A stretch of 64,000 nucleotides of DNA from Fusobacterium varium. GTDB taxonomy: Bacteria; Fusobacteriota; Fusobacteriia; Fusobacteriales; Fusobacteriaceae. Shown here piece after piece: positions 36,097-45,872 of the stretch. Under the pieces are notes generated by a model that was given only the letters and a program-made list of their open reading frames with translations, searched no databases and was not told where the DNA came from. Both the position numbers and the translations under genes were made by a program. The DNA lies in contig AP017968.1 of the NCBI GenBank assembly GCA_002356455.1, forward strand, positions 372,001 to 436,000. The letters are read 5' to 3'. Within the stretch, counting starts at the first letter, position 1; the number at the start of each line of letters is the position of its first letter.

Positions 36097-39000
36097 ATGG
36101 AGATATTAAAAAACAAGCTGCTGAAAAGATTGCTTATATATACCTACATCTTTTTTAGTATCTTTACACAATCAGCAATGGCAGCTGCAAAAGTAGTTGA
36201 CCAAAACAGAAATCAACAGGTAAATGTAGAAAAGGCACCAAATGGAGTTCCAATAATAAATATAAATGCACCTAATAAGAATGGAGTTTCACATAACTAT
36301 TTTGAAGAATATAATGTTGGAAAAGAAGGAGTGCTCTTAAATAACAGCAGTAAAGAAAATAATAAAACTCAACTGGGAGGAATTATTCAAGGAAACTCTA
36401 ATTTAAAAGGCAGAGAAGCTGATGTTATTCTGACAGAAGTTACAGGTGTAAACAGAAGTAATATAGAAGGATATACTGAAATAGTTGGAAAATCTGCTGA
36501 GTATATTTTAGCAAACCCAAATGGAATATATCTAAATGGAGCTGGGTTTATAAATACGCCTAGAGTAATACTTACAACTGGAAAATCTATAACTGATGAA
36601 CTTGGAGATTTGAAAGGGTTTGATATAGATGATGGAACGGTGGTAGTGGGAAGTCAAGGGATAGATGGAAAAAATGTAAGAATGGTAGATATTGTTTCAA
36701 GAACAGCAGAGCTGAATGGTGCAGTATATGGTGGAGAAGAAGTAAATGTTGTTTTAGGAAGAAATGAATATAATCATAAAACAAGAGAAGTGAAAGCCAA
36801 GGCTGAAAAAGATGGAGATAAACCTAAAGTGGCTTTAGATGCTAAAGCATTAGGTTCTCTTTATGCTGGTAAAATATATCTTCAAAGTACAGAAAAAGGT
36901 GTTGGAGTAAATAGTCAGGGAGAGATGCTGGCAGGGTCAGGGGATCTTGAAATAGATGTTAATGGAGATTTGATATTAAAAGATGCTCAAGCTAAGAATG
37001 ATATAAAAATCAAAGCAGATAATGTAAATATACAGGAAAAAGCTATTGCAGAAAATAATATTAATATAAACACTAAGGATATAGTGAATACTGGAAGTAT
37101 ATCTTCAAATAAAAATATAGAAATAAATAGTTCAAATATTGAGAATAAAGGAAATATATCTTCAAAAAATATAAATATATCTAATAAAGATAAGATTGTT
37201 AATACAGGAAAGATTTCAGCTGATAATGTAACAATAGCTTCAAAAGATATGGAAAATAAAGAGCTTACTGCAGTAAATGCAGATATTACTTTAAGTGGAA
37301 ATTTAAAAAGTGAATCATTGAAAGCAGTAGAAAATTTAAATATTAAAGCAAAAAATATAGAAAATACAGGAACAATAGCTGCTAATAAAAAAGTAAAAAT
37401 TGAAAGTACAAATTTATCAAATAAAGGTAATATCAGTGCAGATAGTATAGAAATAAAAAATGAAAATAATATTTTAAATGAAAAAAATATAATATCTTCT
37501 TCAATTAATATGACATCAAAATTTCTGTATAATAATGGGCTTATCCAAGCTGATATTTTAACTTTAAAAATTACAGACTACTTAGAAAATAATGGAAATA
37601 TATTGGGTAAAACAACTACATTAAATGTTGGACAACTGTTGAATAAAGGAACTCTTTATGGAGAAAATTATCTGACTATCACATCTTCTAAATATATTAA
37701 TGAAGATTTGGGAATTATAACTGGAGGACAGCTCTTCATAGATGGTATTGGGGATAATGCTGGAGATATGTCAGGAGAAAAACTGATTCTCACTGGAAAA
37801 GAAATTAAAAACAGTGGAAATATAACAGGAAGAGATACAGTTAATATTACTGCTGATTTAAATAATAGTGGAACTATTCAAGGAAAAAATCTGGTAAATA
37901 TAACTGGCAGTATAGACAATAAAAAAGATATAAAGAGTGAAAATGAATTAAAGATATCTGGAAATATAATAAATACTGGGTATATTTATAGTGAGAATGC
38001 AGAGATAACAGGAAACCTCAATAATAGTGGAGAAATTCTTTCTCTTTTAAATATGAAGATATCAGGGAATATAACCAATAATAAAGTCATAAGCAGTGGA
38101 AATAAGCTTGTTTTATTGAGTGATGATATTTTAAATAATGGCAGAATATCTGCTTTGGAAATTTTAATCACTGGAAAAAAATTTGTAAACAGCGGGATAA
38201 TGACTTCAGATACTGGAATTTTTAATATTTATGATTTTGAAAATTCAGGAATTATACATGGTAATAAAAATATTACTATTTCAGGAAATCAAATTGTGAA
38301 TACTAAACTTATCCAAAGTTCAAATGACTTGTATCTAATTTCACAGAATATAATAAATAAAGGAGACATATTCTCAAGAAATAATATGAATATTACTTCA
38401 CAATTTTTCAATAACAGTGGAAGAATAATAGGAGATGGAGATTTAAAATTTGATGCTGCTAATTATATTGAAAATTCTAATTTGATTCAAGGGAAAAATA
38501 TAACACTTAAAAAAATTGATAATAGCGGAAAACTTGTTGCAAAAGAAAATATAAAAGCCTCTAAAGTAAAAAATACAGGTACTATATCTGCTATGAAGAA
38601 TTTTGAAGGGGAAGGGCTGTTGAATTTTCTTTTTGGAAAATTAATTCTTGGAGAGAATATGAGCCTTGAAAAAGAGCTGCTCAATGAAGGAATTATTTCA
38701 GTAAAAGGGGACATAACAGCAGAAAATGTTTCTAATACTGGAAGTATAATTTCAGATAAAGATATAAGATTAAAAGAATTAGATAATAATGGGGGAATTA
38801 TTGAAGGAAAAAACATAGAGATAAAAAATACTACAGTTCTTAATAATCAATCAGGAAATATAAGAGTATTTGACAATGATTCTGTGCTGTCTATTCAGGC
38901 AGAAAATATTCTAAATACAGAGGGAAAGATACAATCTCAAGGGCAGCTTGAACTTAATATTTTTAATTCTTTTGCTCTTGAAGGAAGTTATACAGGAAAT

Positions 39001-40620
39001 GGACTTTTAAAAATAACAGCAGTATCTCTTACTACAAAAACAGATATAGAAAATAGTGGAGATATAGTACTTAATTTAACTGGAGATTTTTTAAACAATA
39101 ATAAATTTATTGGTGGAAAGAGTATAACTATAAATGCTGTGAATCTAGTAAATAGTAATATACTGGGAAGTACAGAAAGTTTTACAGCAAATCTTTCAGG
39201 AAGATTAGATAACTATAATAAATTGGTTTTAGGACATGGAAATAATATGATAATAGCTAGTGAAAGCGTCATTAACAATGGATTTTTAACTTCACAGAAT
39301 AATTTGGATATAAATTCAAAAGATTTAATAAATAATAGTCAGATAATTTCTGGAAATAGTTTGATTTTAAATACAGAGAGTATATTAAATGGGAACTATT
39401 CATTGATATATTCAAAGAATGATATAACTATGTCTGTAAAAAAAGATTTTATTAATAATAAGGGAGAAATATTCTCTGAAAATAATATAAAAATAAAAGC
39501 TTTAGGTAAAGTTCAAAATAATGCAGGGATTATTGAAGCAATAGGAGATATTTATATAGAGGGAGAACAAATTGAAAATCTTGGAGAAGTTATAGAGAAT
39601 CCTTCTGTTGCTGAAAATATATCAGTTTCTACAATGTCGGAAAGTTTAGATCTGGTGGATAGAGCAGAAAATAATTATGCAAGTACAATGGCATATATTT
39701 CATCTGGAAAAAATATTACTCTGAAAACTACAGGAGATGTTATAAATAGAGAAGGAAATATTTCAGCAGATAATGATGTAAATATAACAGCCTACAGGTT
39801 GATAAATGAAAATTTTTCAGGAAATACTGCTGTCTATTCTCTGACTGGAAGTGAAGCCACAGGAATTGATAAGGGAACAAAAATATCAGCAGGGAATAAT
39901 ATAAATATATCTGCTATAAGAACAGGAGATGGAATTTTCTCCAAAGAGATAAATATAGTAAATGCCAAAGATATAAATATAAAGCAAGTAATTTTAAACA
40001 GCAGTAATGTAGAAAGAATTGGGACGATTGATATAGAAAGTTATATTACAATTCCTGAAGAGGATAAAGGGTTGTTTGTTGTGAATAAGGATTTAGTAAA
40101 TTCAAAAGATATTTTAATAGATTCTAAAGAAAAAACAGAGGTTGGCAAAGATGAAATATCAATTATAAATAATTCTATTTCAAATGAAAAAGAACCTGAA
40201 TTTAAATATCTTATAGAAACAAATATAAAATTTACAGATATGGGTTATTATCTTGGTTCAGATTATTTATTTGGAAAAATAGGTTATAACCCTGAAAAAG
40301 ATATCAAACTTCTAGGTGATTCATTTTATGAGTCAAGAATAGTAAACAGAGCTATTTTTGAAAGTACAGGAAAGAGATATTTAAATGGAGCTGTGAATGA
40401 AAAAGAACAGATGCAGATATTGCTGGACAATTCTATAAAAGCTATGGAAGACTTTAATCTGTCCATTGGAATAGCTCTTACAAAAGAACAGATAAATAAT
40501 CTTAAAGATGATATTATATGGTATGTGGAAGAAGAGGTAGAGGGAGTAAAAGTTTTAGTTCCAAAGGTATATCTTTCTAAAGAAACTCTTGCTTCATTAG
40601 GAAAAATCAATCTGGAATAA
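36097..40620 (+). CDS. Filamentous-haemagglutinin-type exoprotein (TpsA), probably C-terminally short
   Basis: The 1507-aa protein has an extended signal peptide ending near SAMAAA and a TPS secretion domain with GNSNL (variant of NPNL) near residue 98 and NPNGI at 140-144. A long region of beta-helix repeats follows, rich in N, I and G, with recurrent NTG and NSG turns. It would be exported by the upstream TpsB and act as an adhesin or carrier at the surface. The frame ends right after EGVKVLVPKVYLSKETL, which in larger relatives is followed by further repeats and a C-terminal domain. An IS1182-like element begins 181 bp later. I infer truncation, but a naturally short exoprotein is possible. 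Confidence 0.88.
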   Translation: MEILKNKLLKRLLIYTYIFFSIFTQSAMAAAKVVDQNRNQQVNVEKAPNGVPIININAPNKNGVSHNYFEEYNVGKEGVLLNNSSKENNKTQLGGIIQGNSNLKGREADVILTEVTGVNRSNIEGYTEIVGKSAEYILANPNGIYLNGAGFINTPRVILTTGKSITDELGDLKGFDIDDGTVVVGSQGIDGKNVRMVDIVSRTAELNGAVYGGEEVNVVLGRNEYNHKTREVKAKAEKDGDKPKVALDAKALGSLYAGKIYLQSTEKGVGVNSQGEMLAGSGDLEIDVNGDLILKDAQAKNDIKIKADNVNIQEKAIAENNININTKDIVNTGSISSNKNIEINSSNIENKGNISSKNINISNKDKIVNTGKISADNVTIASKDMENKELTAVNADITLSGNLKSESLKAVENLNIKAKNIENTGTIAANKKVKIESTNLSNKGNISADSIEIKNENNILNEKNIISSSINMTSKFLYNNGLIQADILTLKITDYLENNGNILGKTTTLNVGQLLNKGTLYGENYLTITSSKYINEDLGIITGGQLFIDGIGDNAGDMSGEKLILTGKEIKNSGNITGRDTVNITADLNNSGTIQGKNLVNITGSIDNKKDIKSENELKISGNIINTGYIYSENAEITGNLNNSGEILSLLNMKISGNITNNKVISSGNKLVLLSDDILNNGRISALEILITGKKFVNSGIMTSDTGIFNIYDFENSGIIHGNKNITISGNQIVNTKLIQSSNDLYLISQNIINKGDIFSRNNMNITSQFFNNSGRIIGDGDLKFDAANYIENSNLIQGKNITLKKIDNSGKLVAKENIKASKVKNTGTISAMKNFEGEGLLNFLFGKLILGENMSLEKELLNEGIISVKGDITAENVSNTGSIISDKDIRLKELDNNGGIIEGKNIEIKNTTVLNNQSGNIRVFDNDSVLSIQAENILNTEGKIQSQGQLELNIFNSFALEGSYTGNGLLKITAVSLTTKTDIENSGDIVLNLTGDFLNNNKFIGGKSITINAVNLVNSNILGSTESFTANLSGRLDNYNKLVLGHGNNMIIASESVINNGFLTSQNNLDINSKDLINNSQIISGNSLILNTESILNGNYSLIYSKNDITMSVKKDFINNKGEIFSENNIKIKALGKVQNNAGIIEAIGDIYIEGEQIENLGEVIENPSVAENISVSTMSESLDLVDRAENNYASTMAYISSGKNITLKTTGDVINREGNISADNDVNITAYRLINENFSGNTAVYSLTGSEATGIDKGTKISAGNNINISAIRTGDGIFSKEINIVNAKDINIKQVILNSSNVERIGTIDIESYITIPEEDKGLFVVNKDLVNSKDILIDSKEKTEVGKDEISIINNSISNEKEPEFKYLIETNIKFTDMGYYLGSDYLFGKIGYNPEKDIKLLGDSFYESRIVNRAIFESTGKRYLNGAVNEKEQMQILLDNSIKAMEDFNLSIGIALTKEQINNLKDDIIWYVEEEVEGVKVLVPKVYLSKETLASLGKINLE

Positions 40621-40955
40621 TAGCTAGTTAGAGATGATATAATTATATTTATAGGTTAGAGTTTTAAGTATGAAGGAAGTAAGTTTAATCAGAGAAAAAT
40701 TGGGATGAATTTGTATTAGGGAATTTTAAAATCATAATTTTATGAATAAATTAAGTATAGAGAAAATAAAATCGTATTTAATACAAAGGTGAGAAATTAA
40801 GGGGCTGTTGCAAATTAGTGATTGATAAACTAATTTGTGCAGCTTCTCTTATTTTTTATAAAAAAATAGAAATCTATTTTATAGATTTCTGCTAATTTAT
40901 ATTTTTATATTTATTTTTAAGTATCAAAAAAAGAAGTAGATGATTTTTTATTTAT

Positions 40956-42434
40956 CTAAGCTACTTTTAATGAGTGAAGTGTTGTTCCTAAGCGATTATT
41001 TATATTTCTGCTTAGATATCTGTTGAAGTTGTAAGCGATACAAAACAAACATATTTCTCTTAAAACACTTTTTTTACTTCGAACTTTTAATTTTCGCAAT
41101 TTCATATCTTCTTTCAAAACTGCAAAAGCACCTTCTACTTGAATACTTCTGTTCATTCTTAATTGTTTTCCATAATTGCTTGATACATTCTCTTTTGATT
41201 TATTTGATAAAATTCTAAATCTCGCATTGTACTTAATTTTTTTGTTAGTTTCAGGATTCCAAAAATATTGAACTGTATTATTTTTGTTAGAGTATAGAAA
41301 TTCTAATTCTAATCCATCTTTTCTAAATAGCTTATTTTCAGAATGATTATATATTAAATTTTCTACTCTGTTTAAATCATTTTTAAACTTTCTGATTTTA
41401 GATTTTTCAAAATATATTGGTTTTATGTATGAAGTATAGTCCATTTTTTCCAAATATTCATAATTTGAAATACTTTCATATCCTGCATCAGCTACAATAT
41501 TTTTAATTTCTAAATTTTGAGATGAAATTTTCTCTAAAAATGGAATCAAAGTTTTAGAATCAGAAGGGTTAGAAAAAATTTCATATGAAGAAATATATTC
41601 ACTAATCACTCCTATTTGTAGATTATATCCAGGTTTTAATTGACCATTTCTCATATGGTCATCTTTCATTCTCATAAAAGTAGCATCTATATCAGTTTTT
41701 GAATAGCTATTTCTACCATTAAGATTTTTAAAATGATTAGAATATTTTTGATACTTTTCTAAGTATTCTGCGCATAATTCTAAATACTTTTGCTCTTTAG
41801 ATTTTCTCTTTCCTCTACCTTTGACTATTTGAAAATTCAAATTAGAAAGATATGAATATATTTCAAGGAAGTTGTCATATTGTAAGTTGAAATCATCATT
41901 AAAATTTGAAATTAATTCAAGAATTTTTTCATCTAATCTAGTTCTATATTTCTCAATAGATTTTTTCCAAACAAATGTATATTTATTAGCATATGCTTCA
42001 ATTTTAGTGCCATCAATATATATTGTTTCAGTGGAAATATTTTCCATTTCAAAAATTTTTTCAACGAATTGTTCAAATAGATCTGGAAGAATATCTTCAG
42101 TTTTTACTAAGAATCTAGAAATAGTAGAGTGATCAGGAATTTTAGAATCTTGTAAAAGAAACCTAAATTTAATATTTTCATGGCAAGCCATTTCTATATC
42201 TCTAGTAGAAGTTAAATTGCGCGAATAGGCATAAACAATGATAGAAAACATTCTGATAGGATGTACCTTTGTTTTGTAAGAAAATACTTGCATTAAACTA
42301 CTAAAATCTAATCCCTCCAATATTGAGCTAAGTTTTCTTACAGGATCATTATCAGAAATTTCATATTGTAAAAAGTTAAAAAGTTTAGGTTGATTTAATT
42401 GAAAAAAAATGTTATTATTAGTTGGTTTTTGCAT
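40956..42434 (-). CDS. IS1182-family DDE transposase, copy 2
   Basis: This intact 492-aa protein has the catalytic residues in IYIDGTKIEA, NIVADAGYES and SIQVEGAFAVLKED. Unlike copy 1 it has the usual aspartate in IPDHSTISRF. With perfect terminal repeats this copy looks the more likely to be active. The hairpin at 42499-42536 lies upstream. Confidence 0.93.
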   Translation of the reverse strand: MQKPTNNNIFFQLNQPKLFNFLQYEISDNDPVRKLSSILEGLDFSSLMQVFSYKTKVHPIRMFSIIVYAYSRNLTSTRDIEMACHENIKFRFLLQDSKIPDHSTISRFLVKTEDILPDLFEQFVEKIFEMENISTETIYIDGTKIEAYANKYTFVWKKSIEKYRTRLDEKILELISNFNDDFNLQYDNFLEIYSYLSNLNFQIVKGRGKRKSKEQKYLELCAEYLEKYQKYSNHFKNLNGRNSYSKTDIDATFMRMKDDHMRNGQLKPGYNLQIGVISEYISSYEIFSNPSDSKTLIPFLEKISSQNLEIKNIVADAGYESISNYEYLEKMDYTSYIKPIYFEKSKIRKFKNDLNRVENLIYNHSENKLFRKDGLELEFLYSNKNNTVQYFWNPETNKKIKYNARFRILSNKSKENVSSNYGKQLRMNRSIQVEGAFAVLKEDMKLRKLKVRSKKSVLREICLFCIAYNFNRYLSRNINNRLGTTLHSLKVA

Positions 42435-42498
42435 AGGTATATTATATTAGAAATTTGAAAAAATTTTTAGTATTTTATACCTTTTTTTATTTAAAAAG

Positions 42499-42536
42499 AA
42501 AAAGCTGACAAGAAGAAAACTTCAAGTCAGCTTTTT
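42499..42536 (-). repeat. Hairpin upstream of IS1182-like transposase, copy 2
   Basis: AAAAAGCTGAC pairs with GTCAGCTTTTT, as at 9752-9789, and may stop transcription entering the element. Confidence 0.65.
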
Positions 42537-42760
42537 TGATAATTGGGCTGTTTTAAATTTGCAACAGCCCCTTTTGCTATTCTATAGAAAAATATTAATA
42601 GTAGAAAATCTAAAAAATATATTTATGAATTAAAAAGATATTAATAAATCTATATATAATAAATTTTTTTATTTGATAAAAAAGAAAATATAAACTTGAG
42701 GAGAATGTTTATATAAGCATTTTTAATTAATGAGATTGTAACAATTTTAAGACAAAAACA

Positions 42761-43171
42761 TTAAAATATGATTGTAGCTTTTTTGATGTTGTCATAATTT
42801 TTAATAGTAACAGGTAAAATGTGGTTTTCTGGAATTATTATTTTTTTATTTAAATTTACAATAGCAGCATATAAAATTTTTCCTTCAGCAACATTGGCAG
42901 GAAGTTCAGTTACACATTTGACAGCACCAAGAGGGCCACTGCTTTTTCCATAGTTGTACCAAAATTTTAAATTGAAATTTTCTCATTCAGCAGTTCTTAA
43001 TTTTGCTGCCAGATTATCTATATTATTTCTAACTTTTGTTAAAAATTCATAATCATTTTTTATATCTTCATCAAGAGAGTAAAAAATAAAATTGAATTTT
43101 GCTGTTTCATTTACATTCTCTGATATAACATAAATATTTGTTTCACATTTTTTAGAAGAAAACCATCCCAT
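42761..43171 (-). pseudogene. Unknown small protein gene with an in-frame TGA
   Basis: From ATG 43171 the frame codes 62 residues (MGWFSSKKCETNIYVISEN...). It meets a TGA at 42985-42983, then continues without a stop for 73 codons to a TAA at 42763-42761. The downstream part (FWYNYGKSSGPLGAVK and KILYAAIVNLNKKIIIP) has protein-like composition, so the two parts probably form one 136-codon gene with TGG changed to TGA. A GGAGG site lies before the ATG. I do not recognise the family. No signal peptide is seen. It may alternatively be a genuine 62-aa gene. Confidence 0.55.
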
Positions 43172-43320
43172 AATTTATACCTCCAGTTTTTATATTATAG
43201 TAACAAGGAGTTTAAATTATGTCTATATAGCAATGGTTGCTTTTTGTATATTATACATTACTTTTTGTGTTAAATAAAAAATATTAATATAAAATTATTT
43301 ATTAAAAGAGGCGAAAGATT

Positions 43321-43851
43321 ATGAAAAAATTTTTATTTTTAATTTTATTTCTTGGAGTTTATATTTTTACTTTCCCTAAAGAAGAATTTTTTAAAAAAAT
43401 AGAACTTGAGAAAGTAAAAAATATTCTTATAGAAAATGGATTCAGTTTTAAAGATGAAGGTACATATTATTTTTTTGAAAGAAAAGCTGGGAAGCTTAAT
43501 GAAAAGATAGATATTTTATTAAAAAATAAAGAAATACCGTATGGGATAGGTATTATTGTATCCTGTCATAAGCTGGATTCAAATCAGACAAAATTAAAAA
43601 ATACCTTAATAGATTTAGTAGAAAAAATGGGTGAAGGAATTTTAGACAGGGAATTAAAAGAAAGAATGCTCAATTCTTTAAAAAAAATGCCAGAAAAAGC
43701 AATTAAAAACACTGATGGGATAGTATCTTATATAAAAAAAACAAGTAATATGACTGAAAATAAGGATTATTCTATAATAATTGCTAATAGAGAAAATGGT
43801 AAAAGTATAAAAGTTATTTTTGAAAAATATTCTATGGATGAAAAAAATTGA
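43321..43851 (+). CDS. Unknown secreted or membrane-anchored protein
   Basis: This 176-aa protein begins with a signal-peptide-like segment (KKFLFLILFLGVYIFTF) and is then mostly charged and helical, with one isolated cysteine (IIVSCHKLD). No lipobox cysteine follows the hydrophobic part. I do not recognise a domain. A GAGGCG site lies seven bases before the ATG. It is followed by other small membrane or secreted genes and the MscS gene, all on the plus strand. Confidence 0.6.
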   Translation: MKKFLFLILFLGVYIFTFPKEEFFKKIELEKVKNILIENGFSFKDEGTYYFFERKAGKLNEKIDILLKNKEIPYGIGIIVSCHKLDSNQTKLKNTLIDLVEKMGEGILDRELKERMLNSLKKMPEKAIKNTDGIVSYIKKTSNMTENKDYSIIIANRENGKSIKVIFEKYSMDEKN

Positions 43852-43897
43852 TTATATTTAAATTTTTTGGAGAAAGGAATTTTTCTTTATTTTTTAT

Positions 43898-44046
43898 ATG
43901 GATATATTGACGCAGGAAAGAGTTTTATCGGTTCTTAAAAATAGAATTAAAGGCATATTTAAAAGAAAAAAATCTTTACTTATAGATTTATTAATGATAA
44001 TATAAAGCTGATTAAAAATCATTTAGGAGATTTAATATCAAAATAA
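43898..44046 (+). pseudogene. Possible small ORF broken by one missing base
   Basis: ATG 43898 opens MDILTQERVLSVLKNRIKG and ends after 35 codons. Adding one T in the short run near 43988 would join it to FINDNIKLIKNHLGDLISK and give a 49-aa charged helical protein ending in TAA at 44046. There is no close ribosome binding site. The evidence is weak. Confidence 0.25.
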
Positions 44047-44066
44047 TTTATAAGGGGAATTTTAAA

Positions 44067-44471
44067 ATGATAAGGTTGAGAAGAAGTAAGGGGAGTTTAG
44101 GTTTTGGATTAATATTTGTAGCAATATGTTTAATTGTTTTAGGAGTAACGACAATAAAGGAAAGATATTTTGAAAAATCTGTACTTGTGATAAATAATAA
44201 GACAATAAAATCAATTAATAATGTAAAAATAATCTATGTTGAAGAAAATAAAGTTATAGATGCTGGAGATATAAAAAGAGAGTCTAAATATAAACATAAG
44301 ATAGATATAAATAAAACAGGAGCTATTTTATTAGAATATACTGAACATAAGAAGAAGACTCACAAATATCAGATAATACCTGAGATAACACCAAAAATGG
44401 AGAGAGTGGAAGTTATTTTAGATGATTTTATGTATCCAGAAAAAATTGAAATAAAGATAGGAAATAAATAA
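44067..44471 (+). CDS. Unknown protein with one N-terminal membrane segment
   Basis: The 134-aa protein has a short basic start (MIRLRRSKGS), one membrane helix (GFGLIFVAICLIVLGVTTI) and a charged, beta-rich outer part of about 95 residues. I do not recognise the family. An AAGGGGA site precedes the ATG, and the MscS gene starts 36 bp after its stop, which suggests cotranscription. The topology suggests a periplasmic-facing domain anchored in the inner membrane. Confidence 0.6.
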   Translation: MIRLRRSKGSLGFGLIFVAICLIVLGVTTIKERYFEKSVLVINNKTIKSINNVKIIYVEENKVIDAGDIKRESKYKHKIDINKTGAILLEYTEHKKKTHKYQIIPEITPKMERVEVILDDFMYPEKIEIKIGNK

Positions 44472-44507
44472 AAATTTATTAAAAACATAGAGAGGGTATC
44501 AAAGAAT

Positions 44508-45332
44508 ATGCAAAATAATATAGAAAATTTAATGAAAAAATGGGGGGAAGACTTAATTCAAGTACTTCCTGGAACAATATTGAGAATAATATGGATAATA
44601 TTTTTAATACTTATAATGAAGCATGTTGTTAATATAATTATACAAACACTTAAACTTTTAATGGAAAAGAGTCATATAGATGAACTTTTATCATCATTTG
44701 TTTTATCTTTAACAAAAACTATAATATATATAGGTTTTTTCTTTCTTGTTATAGGTGGGTTGGGAGTAAAAGCAACTTCATTGATAACATTGCTGGGAAC
44801 AGCAGGGTTGGCAGTTGGACTGGCATTACAAGGAAGCTTATCCAATCTTGCAGGAGGAGTTTTAATTTTATTTTTTAAGCCTTTTTTAAAAGGAGAGTAT
44901 ATAAAAAGCACTTCAGGAGATGGAACTGTAGAATGCATCCATATTTTATATACAGTGCTTACTACTCCTGATAATTCAAGAATAATAATACCTAACAGTC
45001 AGTTGGCAAATACAGCAATAACAAATATATCACGAAACGCTGAAAGAAGGGTTGACCTTGCGGTATCAGTGGCATATGGAACTTCTGAGGAAAAGGTAAA
45101 GAAAGTACTGACTGAAATAGCAGACAGAGACCCGAATATTCTCCATGATATGGGATATACAATAAGAATGAATAAACATAATTCCAGTTCTTTAGATTAT
45201 GTTTATAGGGTATGGGTAAAAAAAGAAAATTATTGGGAAGTATATTTTTCTTTAACTGAAAAAATTGCAAAATATTTTGAAAGAGAAGGAATAGAAATAC
45301 CTTATCAGAAAATAGATATTTACAGTAAATAG
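44508..45332 (+). CDS. Small-conductance mechanosensitive channel (MscS family)
   Basis: The 274-aa protein has three membrane segments near its N-terminus and the pore-lining third helix LLGTAGLAVGLALQGSLSNLAGGVLIL with its A/G pattern (key part GLAVGLALQGSLSN). A beta domain follows (IIIPNSQLANTAITNISR) and a C-terminal alpha/beta part. This is standard MscS architecture and length. It opens under membrane tension to release solutes in osmotic downshock. A GAGAGGGT site lies upstream of the ATG. Confidence 0.94.
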   Translation: MQNNIENLMKKWGEDLIQVLPGTILRIIWIIFLILIMKHVVNIIIQTLKLLMEKSHIDELLSSFVLSLTKTIIYIGFFFLVIGGLGVKATSLITLLGTAGLAVGLALQGSLSNLAGGVLILFFKPFLKGEYIKSTSGDGTVECIHILYTVLTTPDNSRIIIPNSQLANTAITNISRNAERRVDLAVSVAYGTSEEKVKKVLTEIADRDPNILHDMGYTIRMNKHNSSSLDYVYRVWVKKENYWEVYFSLTEKIAKYFEREGIEIPYQKIDIYSK

Positions 45333-45368
45333 GATATTGCTTAATATCAAAATTTAAGGAGATGATGA

Positions 45369-45787
45369 ATGTTAAAAAACGTAAACATAACTGTATTTGT
45401 ATTGGGGATAGGAACAACATTATCAGCTTGTGTTTTAATATCAATAGCAATTTATTTTAACAGTGAGAAATTATTTGCTGTAGCCGACTACATACCATAT
45501 TTTTCAGGGATAATTATTTTTATTTATTATATTTTTTTAATAAATTTGGAATTAAAAATTATATTGCTTTTGTTCTTGCTTCTAAAGGGATAGGATATAT
45601 TCTAGAAAAGATATTTTTAAATAGTATTTATGAGATTATTTTAAAAAATAATTATATAGAGTATTCTACAAAAATAATATTTGTTCTTATTCTCTCAGGA
45701 ATAATTTTTTCCATAATTAATAGTGTTTTATATCAAATTGCTAAGAATAGTTCTAGAAAAATGTTGATTGCAAAAAAGTATGAATAG
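45369..45787 (+). pseudogene. Unknown multi-pass membrane protein, disrupted by one frameshift
   Basis: The first frame codes 74 residues with two membrane segments (VFVLGIGTTLSACVLISIA and YFSGIIIFIYYIFL) and then runs out of frame. Adding one T to the seven-T run near 45537 joins it to FGIKNYIAFVLASKGIGYILE and a final membrane segment (IIFVLILSGIIFSII), giving a 139-aa protein ending at TAG 45785-45787. An AAGGAG site supports the ATG. I do not recognise the family. It follows the MscS gene by 36 bp. Confidence 0.6.
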
Positions 45788-45823
45788 AAATTTCTATAAA
45801 AATTAAGACAATATAAATGAAAA

Positions 45824-45855
45824 GGGATTTCGATTACAATTGAAATCCTTTTTTT
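45824..45855 (+). terminator. Terminator after the MscS gene group
   Basis: GGATTTCGATT pairs with AATTGAAATCC (one G-U pair), followed by seven T. Confidence 0.75.
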
Positions 45856-45872
45856 GTTTAAAAAATAAATTA

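Larger units (their letters stand above)
40801..42571 (-). mobile_element. IS1182-like insertion sequence, copy 2
   Basis: This 1771-bp element has a perfect 16-bp inverted repeat: GGGGCTGTTGCAAATT at 40801 and AATTTGCAACAGCCCC ending at 42571. It has the same orientation as copy 1 and differs from it by scattered substitutions. No target duplication is obvious. It lies just after the tpsA stop. Confidence 0.92.

Noticed and set aside
36587-38816. Minus-strand frames inside tpsA and similar shadow frames elsewhere
   Set aside because: They lie opposite well-supported genes, lack ribosome sites and have no family motifs.
40621-40800. Continuation of tpsA between its stop and the IS element
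   Set aside because: All three plus-strand frames contain stops and show no exoprotein-like repeats.
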